DNA of 64,000 nucleotides, from positions 97,160 through 161,159 of the forward strand of contig NZ_JACHGB010000004.1 of assembly GCF_014202215.1 (NCBI RefSeq). The letters are read 5' to 3'. Made by a program: the position numbers and the translations under genes. Shown piece after piece: positions 1 to 8,517 of this stretch (position 1 is its first letter; the number at the start of each line of letters is the position of its first letter). This stretch comes from Quisquiliibacterium transsilvanicum (GTDB lineage: Bacteria; Pseudomonadota; Gammaproteobacteria; Burkholderiales; Burkholderiaceae_E). Below the pieces are notes generated by a model that did no database searches, was not told where the DNA came from, and was given only the letters and a program-made list of their open reading frames with translations.

Positions 1-1
1 G

Positions 2-169
2 CAGCGGCCCGGGGCGCCGGACGAGATCAACCGGCTGGGCGGCTGGTACGGCGTGATGGCGCAGGCGGACAACGTCCCGCCCGAGATCAGCCCGCCCAGG
101 GGCGACATCGATTCCGCGCTGGCCTACGGGCGGCGGATCGCGGGCTTCGCGAGGCGGCTGCGGGGCTGA
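2..169 (+). CDS. Flavodoxin-family NAD(P)H-dependent oxidoreductase, C-terminal fragment
   Basis: Only the last 55 codons are in the window; the gene starts upstream of base 1. The fragment contains GAPDEINRLGGWYGVMAQAD followed by a segment with PPEISPPRGDIDSA and ends in a basic helix before the TGA at 167-169. From family knowledge, this G-P/D-E-I-N-R...MAQ...P tail resembles the C-terminus of WrbA/NADPH-dependent FMN reductase-like flavoproteins, which transfer two electrons from NAD(P)H through FMN. The catalytic part is not visible, so substrate and true family are uncertain. The stop codon lies inside the first unit of a 21-bp tandem repeat. Confidence 0.55.
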   Translation, partial: QRPGAPDEINRLGGWYGVMAQADNVPPEISPPRGDIDSALAYGRRIAGFARRLRG

Positions 170-269
170 CCGGGCAGGCGGCGGAGCTGACCGGGCAGGC
201 GGCGGGGCTGACCGGGCAGGCGGCGGAGCTGATCGGGCGGGCGGCGGAGCTGATCGGGCGGGCGGAGGA
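165..269. repeat. Five tandem copies of a 21-bp unit across a stop codon
   Basis: Unit gctgaccgggcaggcggcgg(a/g) starts at 165, 186, 207, 228 and 249. The first three copies are nearly identical; the last two share changes (gctgatcgggcgggcgg...). The first copy contains the stop codon of the upstream flavoprotein gene. Read in the frame starting at the ctg of each unit, each copy encodes a heptad such as LTGQAAE or LIGRAAE. No gene is supported in 170-294. Confidence 0.85.
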
Positions 270-294
270 GCTGGCAGGCAGGGCGCAGCGTCGA

Positions 295-1182
295 TCAGGC
301 CGGCCGGGGCGCCGCCCAGCGCCGTCCCGCCAGCTCGTTCATCACCAGGGCCGCCAGCACCATCAGGCCGCCCTGGAGGGTGGCAACCCCCATTGCCTCG
401 CCGGCGAACAGCCAGGCCCATAGCGGACCGAGCACCACTTCGAGCAGGGCGATCAGGGCCATTTCCTGCGCGGACAGGTGCTTCGCGGCCCGCACGAACA
501 GCATGCAGGGCAGCGCCAGCTGGACGAAGCCCAGCAGCGCCAGGATCGCGATGTCGTTCAGGTTGGCCTGGAAGGGCAGGGCCAGCGGCAGCGTGACCAG
601 GCAGGACAGCGCGGCGCCGATCAGCGCGGCCGGCGCCAGATCCACCGTCGCGTGCATCCGGCGCAGCAGCACGATGTTGATTGCGGCGGCGGTGGGCACC
701 CCCAGCGCGATCAGCATCCCGGACAGGCCTTCGGCCGACACCCCGTCGCGCACCATCCACCAGATGCCGCCCAGGGCAGCGCCGATGGCCAGCCAGGTCC
801 GCGCGGCGACCCGCTCGCGCAGCACCAGCCAGCCCAGCGGCGCGGCGAGCAGCGGCGTGATGCTGCTGACCAGCAGCGTGTTGGCCACGCTGGTGCGGGT
901 GATCGCGAGAATGAAGCAGACGAACATCGCGCCCCACATCGTGCCGGCGAGCAGGCCGGGCAGGCCCATCGCGACGACCGGCCGCAGCGGGTTGCCGCGC
1001 TGCTGCCAGGTGAGCGCCAGCAGCACACCGATGGCGCAGAACAGGCTGCGCCAGAAGGTGATCTCGAAGCCCTGCGCCTGCTCCAGGTGCCGGGTGAAGA
1101 CGCCGGCGATGCTCCAGCACAGCGAGCAGAAGCACAGCAGCGCGACCGCGCGCCGGTGGGTGCGGCGATCCGGGCCGTCCAT
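295..1182 (-). CDS. EamA/DMT-family membrane transporter
   Basis: A 295-residue integral membrane protein, the usual length for the drug/metabolite transporter superfamily. About ten hydrophobic helices are visible, arranged as two five-helix EamA halves. The first half contains WSIAGVFTRHLE, FEITFWRSLF and the typical NTLLVSSITPLLAAPLGWLV segment. The second half contains ALIALLEVVLGPLWAWLFAGE, matching the E-x-V-x-x-P-L-x-A-x-L-x-x-G-E signature of EamA repeats. The substrate cannot be told from sequence; relatives export amino acids, purines or drugs. Its ATG shares one base with the TGA of trhO (TGATG), so the two are probably translationally coupled. Confidence 0.88.
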   Translation of the reverse strand: MDGPDRRTHRRAVALLCFCSLCWSIAGVFTRHLEQAQGFEITFWRSLFCAIGVLLALTWQQRGNPLRPVVAMGLPGLLAGTMWGAMFVCFILAITRTSVANTLLVSSITPLLAAPLGWLVLRERVAARTWLAIGAALGGIWWMVRDGVSAEGLSGMLIALGVPTAAAINIVLLRRMHATVDLAPAALIGAALSCLVTLPLALPFQANLNDIAILALLGFVQLALPCMLFVRAAKHLSAQEMALIALLEVVLGPLWAWLFAGEAMGVATLQGGLMVLAALVMNELAGRRWAAPRPA

Positions 1183-1898
1183 CAGGCGACCGGAACCACG
1201 GTTTCGCGCTTGTCGAACACGAAGAGCCCGCCTTCCCAGTGCCGCCCGCCCACGGCCTCGAAGTAGCCGAGCACGCCGCCGTCGAGCTGGACCACGTGCT
1301 CGAAGCCGGCCTCGTCCATCCAGAGCGCGGCCTTCTCGCAGCGGATTCCGCCGGTGCAGAAGGTGACCACGCGCCTGCCGGCCAGCCGGGGCCGCAGCGC
1401 ATCGATCGCGGCAGGGAACTCGCCGAAGTTGTTCAGCCCGGGGTCGATCGCGCCGGCGAAGCTGCCCGCTTCGACTTCGTAGCGATTGCGGGTGTCGACC
1501 AGCGCGATCTCGCGGCCTTCGTCGTCGTGGCCTGCCTGCAGCCAGCGCTCCAGCGTGGCCGGCGAGACCGCGGGCGCGCGCCCGGCGCGGGGCCGCACGG
1601 CGGGCTGGCGCAGCGTGATGATCTCGCGCTTGAGGCGCACCCGCCAGCGGTCGAAGGCGATCGCCTCCGACCAGGTCCGCCGGGGCTGCAGCCCTGCCAG
1701 CGGCGGGTCCTCCTCGAGCAGGCGCATGAAGGCTTCGACCGCGTCCTCGGGGCCGCTGGCGAACAGGTTGATGCCCTCGGGCGCGAGCAGCACCGTGCCA
1801 CGCAGGCCGAGTTCCTCCCCGGCGCGGCGCAGGCGCGCGCGGCGGGCAGGCAGGTCGTCGAGGTCGACGAAGCGGTAGGCGCTGAGGTTCAGGATCAT
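1182..1898 (-). CDS. trhO: tRNA uridine(34) hydroxylase, rhodanese family (TrhO/YceA)
   Basis: The 238-residue protein has the N-terminal acylphosphatase-like part of the family (TVLLAPEGINLFASG) and a C-terminal rhodanese domain. VDTRNRYEVEAGSF is the rhodanese CH2A-type motif and FCTGGIRCEKA is the active loop, with catalytic Cys181. Known family members hydroxylate U34 of certain tRNAs to 5-hydroxyuridine, the precursor of cmo5U/mcmo5U wobble modifications. It is somewhat shorter than the E. coli protein because it lacks the C-terminal extension. It is divergent from dnaE, with about 100 bp between them, and is co-oriented and overlapping with the DMT transporter. Confidence 0.9.
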   Translation of the reverse strand: MILNLSAYRFVDLDDLPARRARLRRAGEELGLRGTVLLAPEGINLFASGPEDAVEAFMRLLEEDPPLAGLQPRRTWSEAIAFDRWRVRLKREIITLRQPAVRPRAGRAPAVSPATLERWLQAGHDDEGREIALVDTRNRYEVEAGSFAGAIDPGLNNFGEFPAAIDALRPRLAGRRVVTFCTGGIRCEKAALWMDEAGFEHVVQLDGGVLGYFEAVGGRHWEGGLFVFDKRETVVPVA

Positions 1899-1978
1899 CG
1901 GCGGTCCTCGTGTTCTGTCCGCGGGGGCCGGCTCGGGTCCTGGCGGGGCGGTCCCGGGCAGGCGCCGGGAGCCCGGGG

Positions 1979-1994
1979 CGGTAGAATTCTACCG
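1979..1994 (+). promoter_or_regulatory. 16-bp perfect palindrome with embedded -10 hexamer abutting the dnaE start
   Basis: CGGTAGAATTCTACCG is a perfect inverted repeat that ends one base before the dnaE ATG (1995). It contains TAGAAT (1982-1987, 5/6 match to TATAAT). If this is the -10, transcription would begin at about 1994, giving a leaderless mRNA; no Shine-Dalgarno sequence precedes the ATG. No good -35 hexamer was seen. The symmetry could equally be an operator. Confidence 0.5.
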
Positions 1995-4900
1995 ATGCGG
2001 CAGCCCGGTTTCGTCCATCTTCGCGTCCACACCGAATACTCGATCACCGACTCCACCGTCCGGGTGGATGCGCTGGTCGATGCCGCTGTGGCCGACGCCC
2101 AGCCCGCGGTGGCGATCACCGACCTGGTCAACCTCTTCGGCTGGATCAAGTTCTACAAGGCGGCGCGCGGCAAGGGCGTCAAGCCCGTCCTCGGCGCCGA
2201 CTGCTGGCTGGCCAACGAGGCCGATCGCGACCGGCCCGCGCGCATGCTGCTGCTGGCGCTCAACCCGCAGGGCTACCTGCGCCTGTGCGAGCTGATCAGC
2301 CGCGCCTGGCTCGAGAACGAGTACCGGGGCCGCGCCGAGCTTTCCCCAGCCTGGTTCGACGAGGGCGGCAACGACGGCCTGATCCTGCTCTCGGGCGCGC
2401 GCCAGGGCGACGTGGGCCAGGCGCTGCTGGGCGGCCAGGACGAGGCCGCCGCGGAACTGGCGCAGCGCTGGTCCGCGCGCTTTCCCGGCAGCTACTACCT
2501 GGAAGTGCAGCGCGCCGGCGCCCCCGAGGACGAAACCCACACCCGGGCGGCTGCGCGGCTGGCCGCGCAGCTGGGGCTGCCGGTGGTGGCCACGCACCCC
2601 GTTCAGTTCATCGAGCGCGACGGCTTCCGCGCGCACGAGGCGCGGGTCTGCATCGCCGAGGGCGAGATCCTCGCCAACCCGCGCCGCCAGCGCCGCTTCA
2701 CCGAGGAACAGTACTTCAAGAGCCAGGCCGAGATGGAGGCGCTGTTCGCCGACCTGCCCGCGGCGCTGGCCAACAGCGTGGAGATCGCGCGCCGCTGCAG
2801 CCTGCCGATGACGCTGGGCAAGCCCAGCCTGCCGCAGTTCCCCACCCCCGAGGGCGTCACGCTCGACGACTTCATGCGCCAGCAGGCCCGCGAAGGCCTG
2901 CGCGAGCGGATGGTGAAGCTGTTCCCCGACGAGGCGCAGCGCGAAGCGAAGCGCGAGCAGTACGAGGGCCGGCTCGAGTACGAGTGCGACACCATCGTGC
3001 AGATGGGCTTCCCGGGCTACTTCCTGATCGTTGCCGACTTCATCAACTGGGCCAAGGCCAACGGCGTGCCGGTGGGCCCGGGCCGGGGCTCGGGCGCGGG
3101 CTCGCTGGTGGCCTACGTGCTGGGCATCACCGACCTCGACCCCATCCCCTACGCGCTGCTGTTCGAGCGCTTCCTGAACCCGGAACGGGTGTCGATGCCC
3201 GACTTCGACATCGACTTCTGCCAGGAGAACCGCTGGAAGGTCATCGAGTACGTGCGCGGCAAGTACGGCGAGCAGGCGGTGTCGCAGATCGCCACCTTCG
3301 GCACCATGGCATCCAAGGCCGTGATCCGCGATGTCGGCCGCGTGCTCGACATGGGCTACAACTTCTGCGACCAGCTCTCCAAGCTGATCCCGGTGGTGCA
3401 GAACAAGCCGGTGTCGCTGGCCAAGGCGCGCGAGGCCGAGCCGCTGCTGCGCGAGCGCGAGGAGCGCGAGGACGAGGTGCGCGAACTGCTGGCGCTGGCC
3501 GAGCCGCTGGAGGACCTCGCCCGCAACGTCGGCATGCATGCCGGCGGCGTGCTGATCGCGCCCGGCAGGCTCACCGACTTCTGTCCGCTGTACAAGGCGC
3601 CGGGCACCGATTCCGTCGTCAGCCAGTACGACAAGGACGACGTCGAGGCGGTGGGCCTGGTGAAGTTCGACTTCCTCGGCCTGCGCAACCTGACCATCCT
3701 GCAGATGGCGGTCGATTACATCAACGCCCGCCACCCCGAGAAGCCGCTCGACCTCTCCACGCTTGCTTTCACCGATCCCAGGGCCTACCAGGTGCTGAAG
3801 GACGCGAACACCACCGCGATCTTCCAGGTGGAAAGCGACGGGATGAAGAAGCTGCTGAAGAAGCTGCAGCCCGACCGCTTCGAGGACATCATCGCCGCGC
3901 TGGCGCTCTACCGGCCGGGCCCGCTGGGCTCCGGAATGGTCGACGACTTCATCCTGCGCAAGAAGGGCGAGCAGCGGATCGACTACTTCCACCCGGACCT
4001 GAAGGCCTGCCTGGAGCCCACCTACGGGGTGATCGTCTACCAGGAACAGGTGATGCAGATCGCGCAGACCATCGGCGGCTACACGCTGGGTGGCGCCGAC
4101 CTGCTGCGGCGTGCGATGGGCAAGAAGAAGCCCGAGGAGATGGCCGAGCACCGCGGGCTGTTCGTCGAGGGCGCGAAGACGAAGGGCTACGAGGTCGACC
4201 TCGCCAACCGCCTCTTCGACCTGATGGCGATGTTCGCGGAGTACGGCTTCAACAAGTCGCACACCGCCGCGTATGCGGTGGTCACCTATCACACCGCCTG
4301 GCTGAAGGCCTACTACCCGTCGGAGTTCCTCGCCGCGACGCTGTCGTCGGAGATGGACGACACCGACAAGCTGCAGTTCTTCGTCGCCGACTGCAAGGCC
4401 AACGGCGTGCAGGTGCTGCCGCCCGACATCAACGCCTCCGGCTACCGGTTCCAGCCGGTGTCCGAGCGCGCCATCCGCTACGGGCTCGGCGCGGTAAAGG
4501 GCTCCGGCGAGAACGCGGTGCTGAACGTGCTGAAGGCGCGCGAGGCCGGCCCCTTCACCGACCTCTTCGAGTTCTGCACCCGCATCGACCGCAAGCTCGT
4601 CAACCGCCGCACCATCGAGGCGCTGGCGCGCGCCGGCGCCTTCGATTCGCTGGAGCCCGATCGTGCCCGGGTGCTCGCCAACGTGGGCAAGGCGATGGAG
4701 GCGGCCGACGCCGCGGCCGCCTCGGTCGACCAGGTGAGCCTGTTCGACGCCGGCGACGCCGAGGGCGGCGCGCCCATCGACTGGGAGAACGTCGCGCCCT
4801 GGAGCGAGCGCCAGCGGCTGCAGGAGGAGAAGAGCGCGCTGGGCTTCTTCCTAACCGGCCACCTGTTCCACGGCTTCGAGGCCGAGGTGCGCCGCTTCGC

Positions 4901-5444
4901 GCGAACGAAGCTCGCCGACCTGCAGCCCGCGCAGCAGCCGCAGTGGATCGCCGGCATCGTGGCCTCGCAGCGCACGCAGATGAGCCGGCGCGGAAAGATG
5001 AGCATCGTGATGCTGGACGATGGCACCGGTGCGCTCGAGGTCACGCTCTACAACGAGACCTTCGAGCGCTTCCGCACGCTGATCCGCGAGGACGAGCTGC
5101 TGGTGATCCAGGCCAAGGTGAGCCGCGACGACTACAGCGGCGGACAGCGCGTGATCGCCGAGCGGGTGCTGGGCCTGACCGAGGCGCGCCAGGAATTCGG
5201 CAAGCGGCTGACGATCCGCTTGAACGGTCTCGCCGAGGCCGGGCTGCTGCGCGAGGTGATCCACCCGTACCGGCCGCAGGGCGCCGGCGACGCGCCCGCG
5301 ATGCCGGTGGTCGTCGAATACGGCAATGCCGACGCCCGCTGCTCGGTGGAGCTCGGCGCCGACTGGCGGGTGCGCCCGCAGGAGGACCTGATCGTCGAGG
5401 CGCGCAGCCGGCTGCACGCGCAGGACGTCTCGGTCGAGTACTGA
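1995..5444 (+). CDS. dnaE: DNA polymerase III alpha subunit
   Basis: This is the 1149-residue replicative polymerase subunit of type DnaE1. The start at 1995 gives the expected PHP-domain opening, MRQPGFVHLRVHTEYSITDS. In order it has the PHP domain (about 1-280), the palm with the catalytic Asp pair in MPDFDIDF (D403, D405) and third Asp in KFDFLGL (D559), the GPGRGSGAGSLVAY finger/palm motif, and FGFN-type TAAYAV elements in EYGFNKSHTAAYAVVTYHTA. A helix-hairpin-helix region and an OB-fold near QWIAGIVASQRTQMSRRGK follow. The beta-clamp-binding peptide QVSLF is at about residue 917. Length and catalytic residues are all normal. The next gene starts 3 bp after the stop, so dnaE heads an operon with lipopolysaccharide genes. 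Confidence 0.98.
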   Translation: MRQPGFVHLRVHTEYSITDSTVRVDALVDAAVADAQPAVAITDLVNLFGWIKFYKAARGKGVKPVLGADCWLANEADRDRPARMLLLALNPQGYLRLCELISRAWLENEYRGRAELSPAWFDEGGNDGLILLSGARQGDVGQALLGGQDEAAAELAQRWSARFPGSYYLEVQRAGAPEDETHTRAAARLAAQLGLPVVATHPVQFIERDGFRAHEARVCIAEGEILANPRRQRRFTEEQYFKSQAEMEALFADLPAALANSVEIARRCSLPMTLGKPSLPQFPTPEGVTLDDFMRQQAREGLRERMVKLFPDEAQREAKREQYEGRLEYECDTIVQMGFPGYFLIVADFINWAKANGVPVGPGRGSGAGSLVAYVLGITDLDPIPYALLFERFLNPERVSMPDFDIDFCQENRWKVIEYVRGKYGEQAVSQIATFGTMASKAVIRDVGRVLDMGYNFCDQLSKLIPVVQNKPVSLAKAREAEPLLREREEREDEVRELLALAEPLEDLARNVGMHAGGVLIAPGRLTDFCPLYKAPGTDSVVSQYDKDDVEAVGLVKFDFLGLRNLTILQMAVDYINARHPEKPLDLSTLAFTDPRAYQVLKDANTTAIFQVESDGMKKLLKKLQPDRFEDIIAALALYRPGPLGSGMVDDFILRKKGEQRIDYFHPDLKACLEPTYGVIVYQEQVMQIAQTIGGYTLGGADLLRRAMGKKKPEEMAEHRGLFVEGAKTKGYEVDLANRLFDLMAMFAEYGFNKSHTAAYAVVTYHTAWLKAYYPSEFLAATLSSEMDDTDKLQFFVADCKANGVQVLPPDINASGYRFQPVSERAIRYGLGAVKGSGENAVLNVLKAREAGPFTDLFEFCTRIDRKLVNRRTIEALARAGAFDSLEPDRARVLANVGKAMEAADAAAASVDQVSLFDAGDAEGGAPIDWENVAPWSERQRLQEEKSALGFFLTGHLFHGFEAEVRRFARTKLADLQPAQQPQWIAGIVASQRTQMSRRGKMSIVMLDDGTGALEVTLYNETFERFRTLIREDELLVIQAKVSRDDYSGGQRVIAERVLGLTEARQEFGKRLTIRLNGLAEAGLLREVIHPYRPQGAGDAPAMPVVVEYGNADARCSVELGADWRVRPQEDLIVEARSRLHAQDVSVEY

Positions 5445-5447
5445 TCG

Positions 5448-6737
5448 ATGGACGCCCGGCCGCTGCAGGTGGCCATCGTGCGCGCACGCTACAACCCCTA
5501 CGGCGGTGCGGAGCGCTTCGTCCAGCGCGCGCTCGCTGCGCTCGCCTCGGGCGGCGCCGAGGTCACCGTGATCGCGCGGCGCTGGACGCCGCCGCGCGAC
5601 GGCGAGGCCGCGGTGCCGATGCGGCTGCTGCGCGTCGATCCCTTCCACCTGGGCAGCCTCTGGCGCGACTGGTCCTTCGCGCGCGGCGTGCGCCGCGTGC
5701 TGGCCGGGCGCAGCTTCGACATCGTCCAGAGCCATGAACGGATCGCCGGGCTGCCGCTCTACCGGGCGGGCGACGGCGTGCATGCGGAGTACCTCGCGCA
5801 GCGCCGGCGCGCCGAGCCGGGCTGGCGCGCCGCGCTCACCGCGGCGAGCCCCTACCACCGCTACGTGCTCGCCGCCGAGCGGGCGATGTTCACGCACCCG
5901 GCGCTGCGCGCGGTCATCTGCAACTCGGAGATGGTGCGCGGCGAGATCCACTCGCGCTTCGGCGTGCCGATGGACAAGCTGCACCTGGTGCGCAACGGCG
6001 TGGACCTCGAGCGCTTCCGGCCACCGACGCTGGCCGAGCGCAGCGCGGCCCGCGAGGGCCTGGGCCTCGAGCCAGGGCGCACCGTGTTCGCGTACGTGGG
6101 CTCGGGCTTCGCCCGCAAGGGCCTGGCGGCGTCGATCCGCGCGCTGGCGGCGATGCCGGGCGCGCGGGGCGTCGGCCATCCGGCCGTGGCCGGGGCCGGG
6201 GCCGGGGCGGGTGCCATCCCTCGGACCTGCGCCGGCATCGGCAGGGCGGCTGCGGAGGCCGCAATCGCCGCGGCGCCGAAGCCCCTGCCGCCGGTGCTTC
6301 TCGTGGCCGGCGCCGACCGCAAGCTGGCGGCGCATCGCGCCCTCGCTGGCCGGCTGGGCGTCGCCGGGCAGGTGCGCTTCCTAGGCGGCGTCGACGACGT
6401 GCGCCCGGTGCTGTGGGCGGCGGACGCCTTCGTGCTGCCCACGCTCTACGACCCCTTCCCGAACGCGGTGCTCGAGGCGCTCGCCTGCGGATTGCCCGCG
6501 GTGACCAGCACCAGGAGCGGCGCGGCCGAGTTCATCCGCGCGGGCGAGAACGGCTTCGTGGTCGATGCGCTGGACATCGGCGGCATCGCGCGGGCGCTGG
6601 ACGCGCTGGCCGATCCGCAGGGCCGCGGCGCGCGGGCAGCCGCCGCGCGCGCCAGCGTCGCGCCGCTGTCGCTGGATGCGCTGGGCGCCCAGCTGATCGC
6701 CCTCTATCGGCGGCTGATAGAATCACCGGCTCCGTGA
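5448..6737 (+). CDS. GT4-family glycosyltransferase (WaaG-like)
   Basis: A 429-residue GT-B enzyme. The N-terminal Rossmann half has the family opening VAIVRARYNPYGGAERF, and the C-terminal half has the nucleotide-sugar-binding segment PTLYDPFPNAVLEALACGLP, with the E-x7-E-like motif of GT4 enzymes. It probably adds a sugar to the LPS core or another envelope glycan at the inner face of the inner membrane, given msbA immediately downstream. WaaG (core glucosyltransferase I) is the closest named relative I can suggest, but the donor and acceptor are not proven. Between about residues 240 and 285 there is a low-complexity Ala/Gly/Pro insert (AGAGAGAGAIP) that is unusual for the family. The stop overlaps the msbA GTG by 3 bases. 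Confidence 0.85.
   Translation: MDARPLQVAIVRARYNPYGGAERFVQRALAALASGGAEVTVIARRWTPPRDGEAAVPMRLLRVDPFHLGSLWRDWSFARGVRRVLAGRSFDIVQSHERIAGLPLYRAGDGVHAEYLAQRRRAEPGWRAALTAASPYHRYVLAAERAMFTHPALRAVICNSEMVRGEIHSRFGVPMDKLHLVRNGVDLERFRPPTLAERSAAREGLGLEPGRTVFAYVGSGFARKGLAASIRALAAMPGARGVGHPAVAGAGAGAGAIPRTCAGIGRAAAEAAIAAAPKPLPPVLLVAGADRKLAAHRALAGRLGVAGQVRFLGGVDDVRPVLWAADAFVLPTLYDPFPNAVLEALACGLPAVTSTRSGAAEFIRAGENGFVVDALDIGGIARALDALADPQGRGARAAAARASVAPLSLDALGAQLIALYRRLIESPAP
6718..6723 (+). promoter_or_regulatory. Possible -10 hexamer for msbA
   Basis: TAGAAT lies inside the 3' end of the upstream glycosyltransferase, 10 bp before the msbA GTG (6734). It is the same hexamer as that before dnaE. A transcript starting here would have a leader of only a few bases. 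No convincing -35 was found, so this is weak. Confidence 0.3.
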
Positions 6738-8479
6738 AGCAGAGTCTCGCCATCTATCGCCGGCTGATGGCCTACACGAAGCCCTACATCAAGGGTTTCG
6801 CGCTGGCGCTGACCGGCATGGTGATCGCAGCAGCGACCGAACCCCTGTTCCCGGCGCTGATGAAGCCGCTGCTCGACGAGGGCTTCGTCGGGAAGTCGGG
6901 GCTCGCGCTGTGGTACGTGCCTGCCGCCATCATCGGCATCTTCGTGGTGCGGGGCATCGCCACCTTCACCAGCAACTACGCGCTCACCTGGGTCGCGAAC
7001 AAGGTGCTGGCCGACATGCGCCGCGAGATGTTCGGCCACATGCTCAGGCTGCCGGCCTCGGAGTTCGAGCGCGAGGCCTCGGGCCTGCTGATCTCCCGCA
7101 TCGTGTTCGAGGTCAACAACGTCACCGCAGCGGCCACGCGGGTGCTCACCACCATCGTGCGCGACAGCCTGGTCATCCTCGGGCTGCTGGGCTGGCTGTT
7201 CTACCTGAACTGGCAGCTGACCCTGGTCGCGCTGGTGCTGATTCCCGTGATCGCCGTCGTGGTGGCGTCCTTCAGCAGGCGGATGCGGCGGCTCAACCGC
7301 CAGAGCCTCGAGCACACCGGCGAGCTCACCCGGGTGGTCGAGGAGGCGGTCCACGGCTACAAGCCGATCAAGGTCTTCGGTGCGTACGGCCGCGAGACCG
7401 AGCTCTTCGGGCGCACCGTGGAACGGCTGCGCGGGTTCGCGATGCGCCACCAGGTCGCCGCCGGGGCCACGGTGCCGATCACGCAGATCTTCGCGGCGAT
7501 CGCCGTGGCCATCGTCGTGTCGATCGCGCTGATGCAGTCGATGGACAACCAGACCACGGTGGGCGGCTTCGTGTCGTTCATCACCGCGATGCTGATGCTG
7601 CTGGCGCCGCTCAAGCACCTGGCCGACATCAACGGTCCGCTGCAGCGCGGGCTGGCCGCCGCCGAGAGCGTGTTCCACCTGCTCGACCAGGCGGCGGAGC
7701 CGGACGAAGGCACCCGCACGCTGGAGCGCGCGCGCGGCGCCCTGCGCTTCGAGAAGGTGAGCTTCCGCTATCCGGGCGCCGACCGGGACGCGCTCTCGGA
7801 GATCGACCTGGACATCGAGCCCGGCGAGCTGGTCGCGCTGGTGGGCAGCTCCGGCGGCGGCAAGACCACGCTGGTGAACCTCGTGCCGCGCTTCTTCTCG
7901 CCCACCTCGGGACGCGTGCTGCTCGATGGGGTGCCGCTTTCGGAGCTGGCGCTTGGAAGCCTGCGCGACCAGCTCGCGCTGGTGAGCCAGGACATCGTGC
8001 TCTTCAACGACACCGTGCGGGCCAACGTCGCTTTCGGCGTGACGCGGGACGTGAGCGACGAGGCGATCTGGGAGGCGCTGCGGGCCGCCGCGCTCGACGA
8101 GGTCGTCCGGGCGCTGCCGCAGGGGCTGGATGCGCCGGCGGGTGAGCGCGGCGCGCGCTTCTCCGGCGGCCAGCGGCAGCGGCTCGCGATCGCGCGGGCG
8201 CTGCTCAAGGACGCCCCGGTGCTGCTGCTGGACGAGGCGACTTCCGCGCTGGATTCGCACACCGAGCGGGAGGTGCAGAACGCGCTGGAGCGCACGACGG
8301 CCGGGCGCACCACGCTGGTCATCGCGCACCGGCTGTCGACGATCGAGCGCGCCGACCGCATCGTGGTGCTCGAGGGCGGGCGCATCGTCGAGCAGGGACG
8401 GCACGCCGAGCTGATCGCGCGCGGCGGCATCTACGCGCAGCTGCACCGCATCCAGTACGCCTCCGCCGGCCAGGCCTGA
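6734..8479 (+). CDS. msbA: Lipid A export ABC transporter, ATP-binding/permease protein
   Basis: A 581-residue half-transporter, the normal MsbA length. It starts at a GTG overlapping the previous stop (GTGA), giving MKQSLAIYRRLMAYTKPYIK. Six transmembrane helices occupy about 1-310. The nucleotide-binding domain has Walker A GSSGGGKTT (about 370-378), the signature FSGGQRQRLAIARALL (about 476), Walker B VLLLDEATS (about 496) and the H-loop in VIAHRLSTIE. MsbA flips core-lipid A from the cytoplasmic to the periplasmic leaflet using ATP. Neighbouring glycosyltransferases fit an LPS assembly role. Confidence 0.95.
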   Translation: MKQSLAIYRRLMAYTKPYIKGFALALTGMVIAAATEPLFPALMKPLLDEGFVGKSGLALWYVPAAIIGIFVVRGIATFTSNYALTWVANKVLADMRREMFGHMLRLPASEFEREASGLLISRIVFEVNNVTAAATRVLTTIVRDSLVILGLLGWLFYLNWQLTLVALVLIPVIAVVVASFSRRMRRLNRQSLEHTGELTRVVEEAVHGYKPIKVFGAYGRETELFGRTVERLRGFAMRHQVAAGATVPITQIFAAIAVAIVVSIALMQSMDNQTTVGGFVSFITAMLMLLAPLKHLADINGPLQRGLAAAESVFHLLDQAAEPDEGTRTLERARGALRFEKVSFRYPGADRDALSEIDLDIEPGELVALVGSSGGGKTTLVNLVPRFFSPTSGRVLLDGVPLSELALGSLRDQLALVSQDIVLFNDTVRANVAFGVTRDVSDEAIWEALRAAALDEVVRALPQGLDAPAGERGARFSGGQRQRLAIARALLKDAPVLLLDEATSALDSHTEREVQNALERTTAGRTTLVIAHRLSTIERADRIVVLEGGRIVEQGRHAELIARGGIYAQLHRIQYASAGQA

Positions 8480-8517
8480 CGCGCATCGGCAGCGCGGGCG
8501 CTTCAAGGGAATCGCAG

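Noticed and set aside
1989..4292. 767-codon minus-strand frame opposite dnaE
   Set aside because: Composition is rich in His, Leu, Gln and Val, as expected from the reverse complement of a high-GC gene, and dnaE on the plus strand is certain.
6413..6733. Longer N-terminus for MsbA
   Set aside because: The extra 107 residues are Arg/Gly-rich frame-shifted text from the preceding glycosyltransferase; GTG 6734 gives the normal start.
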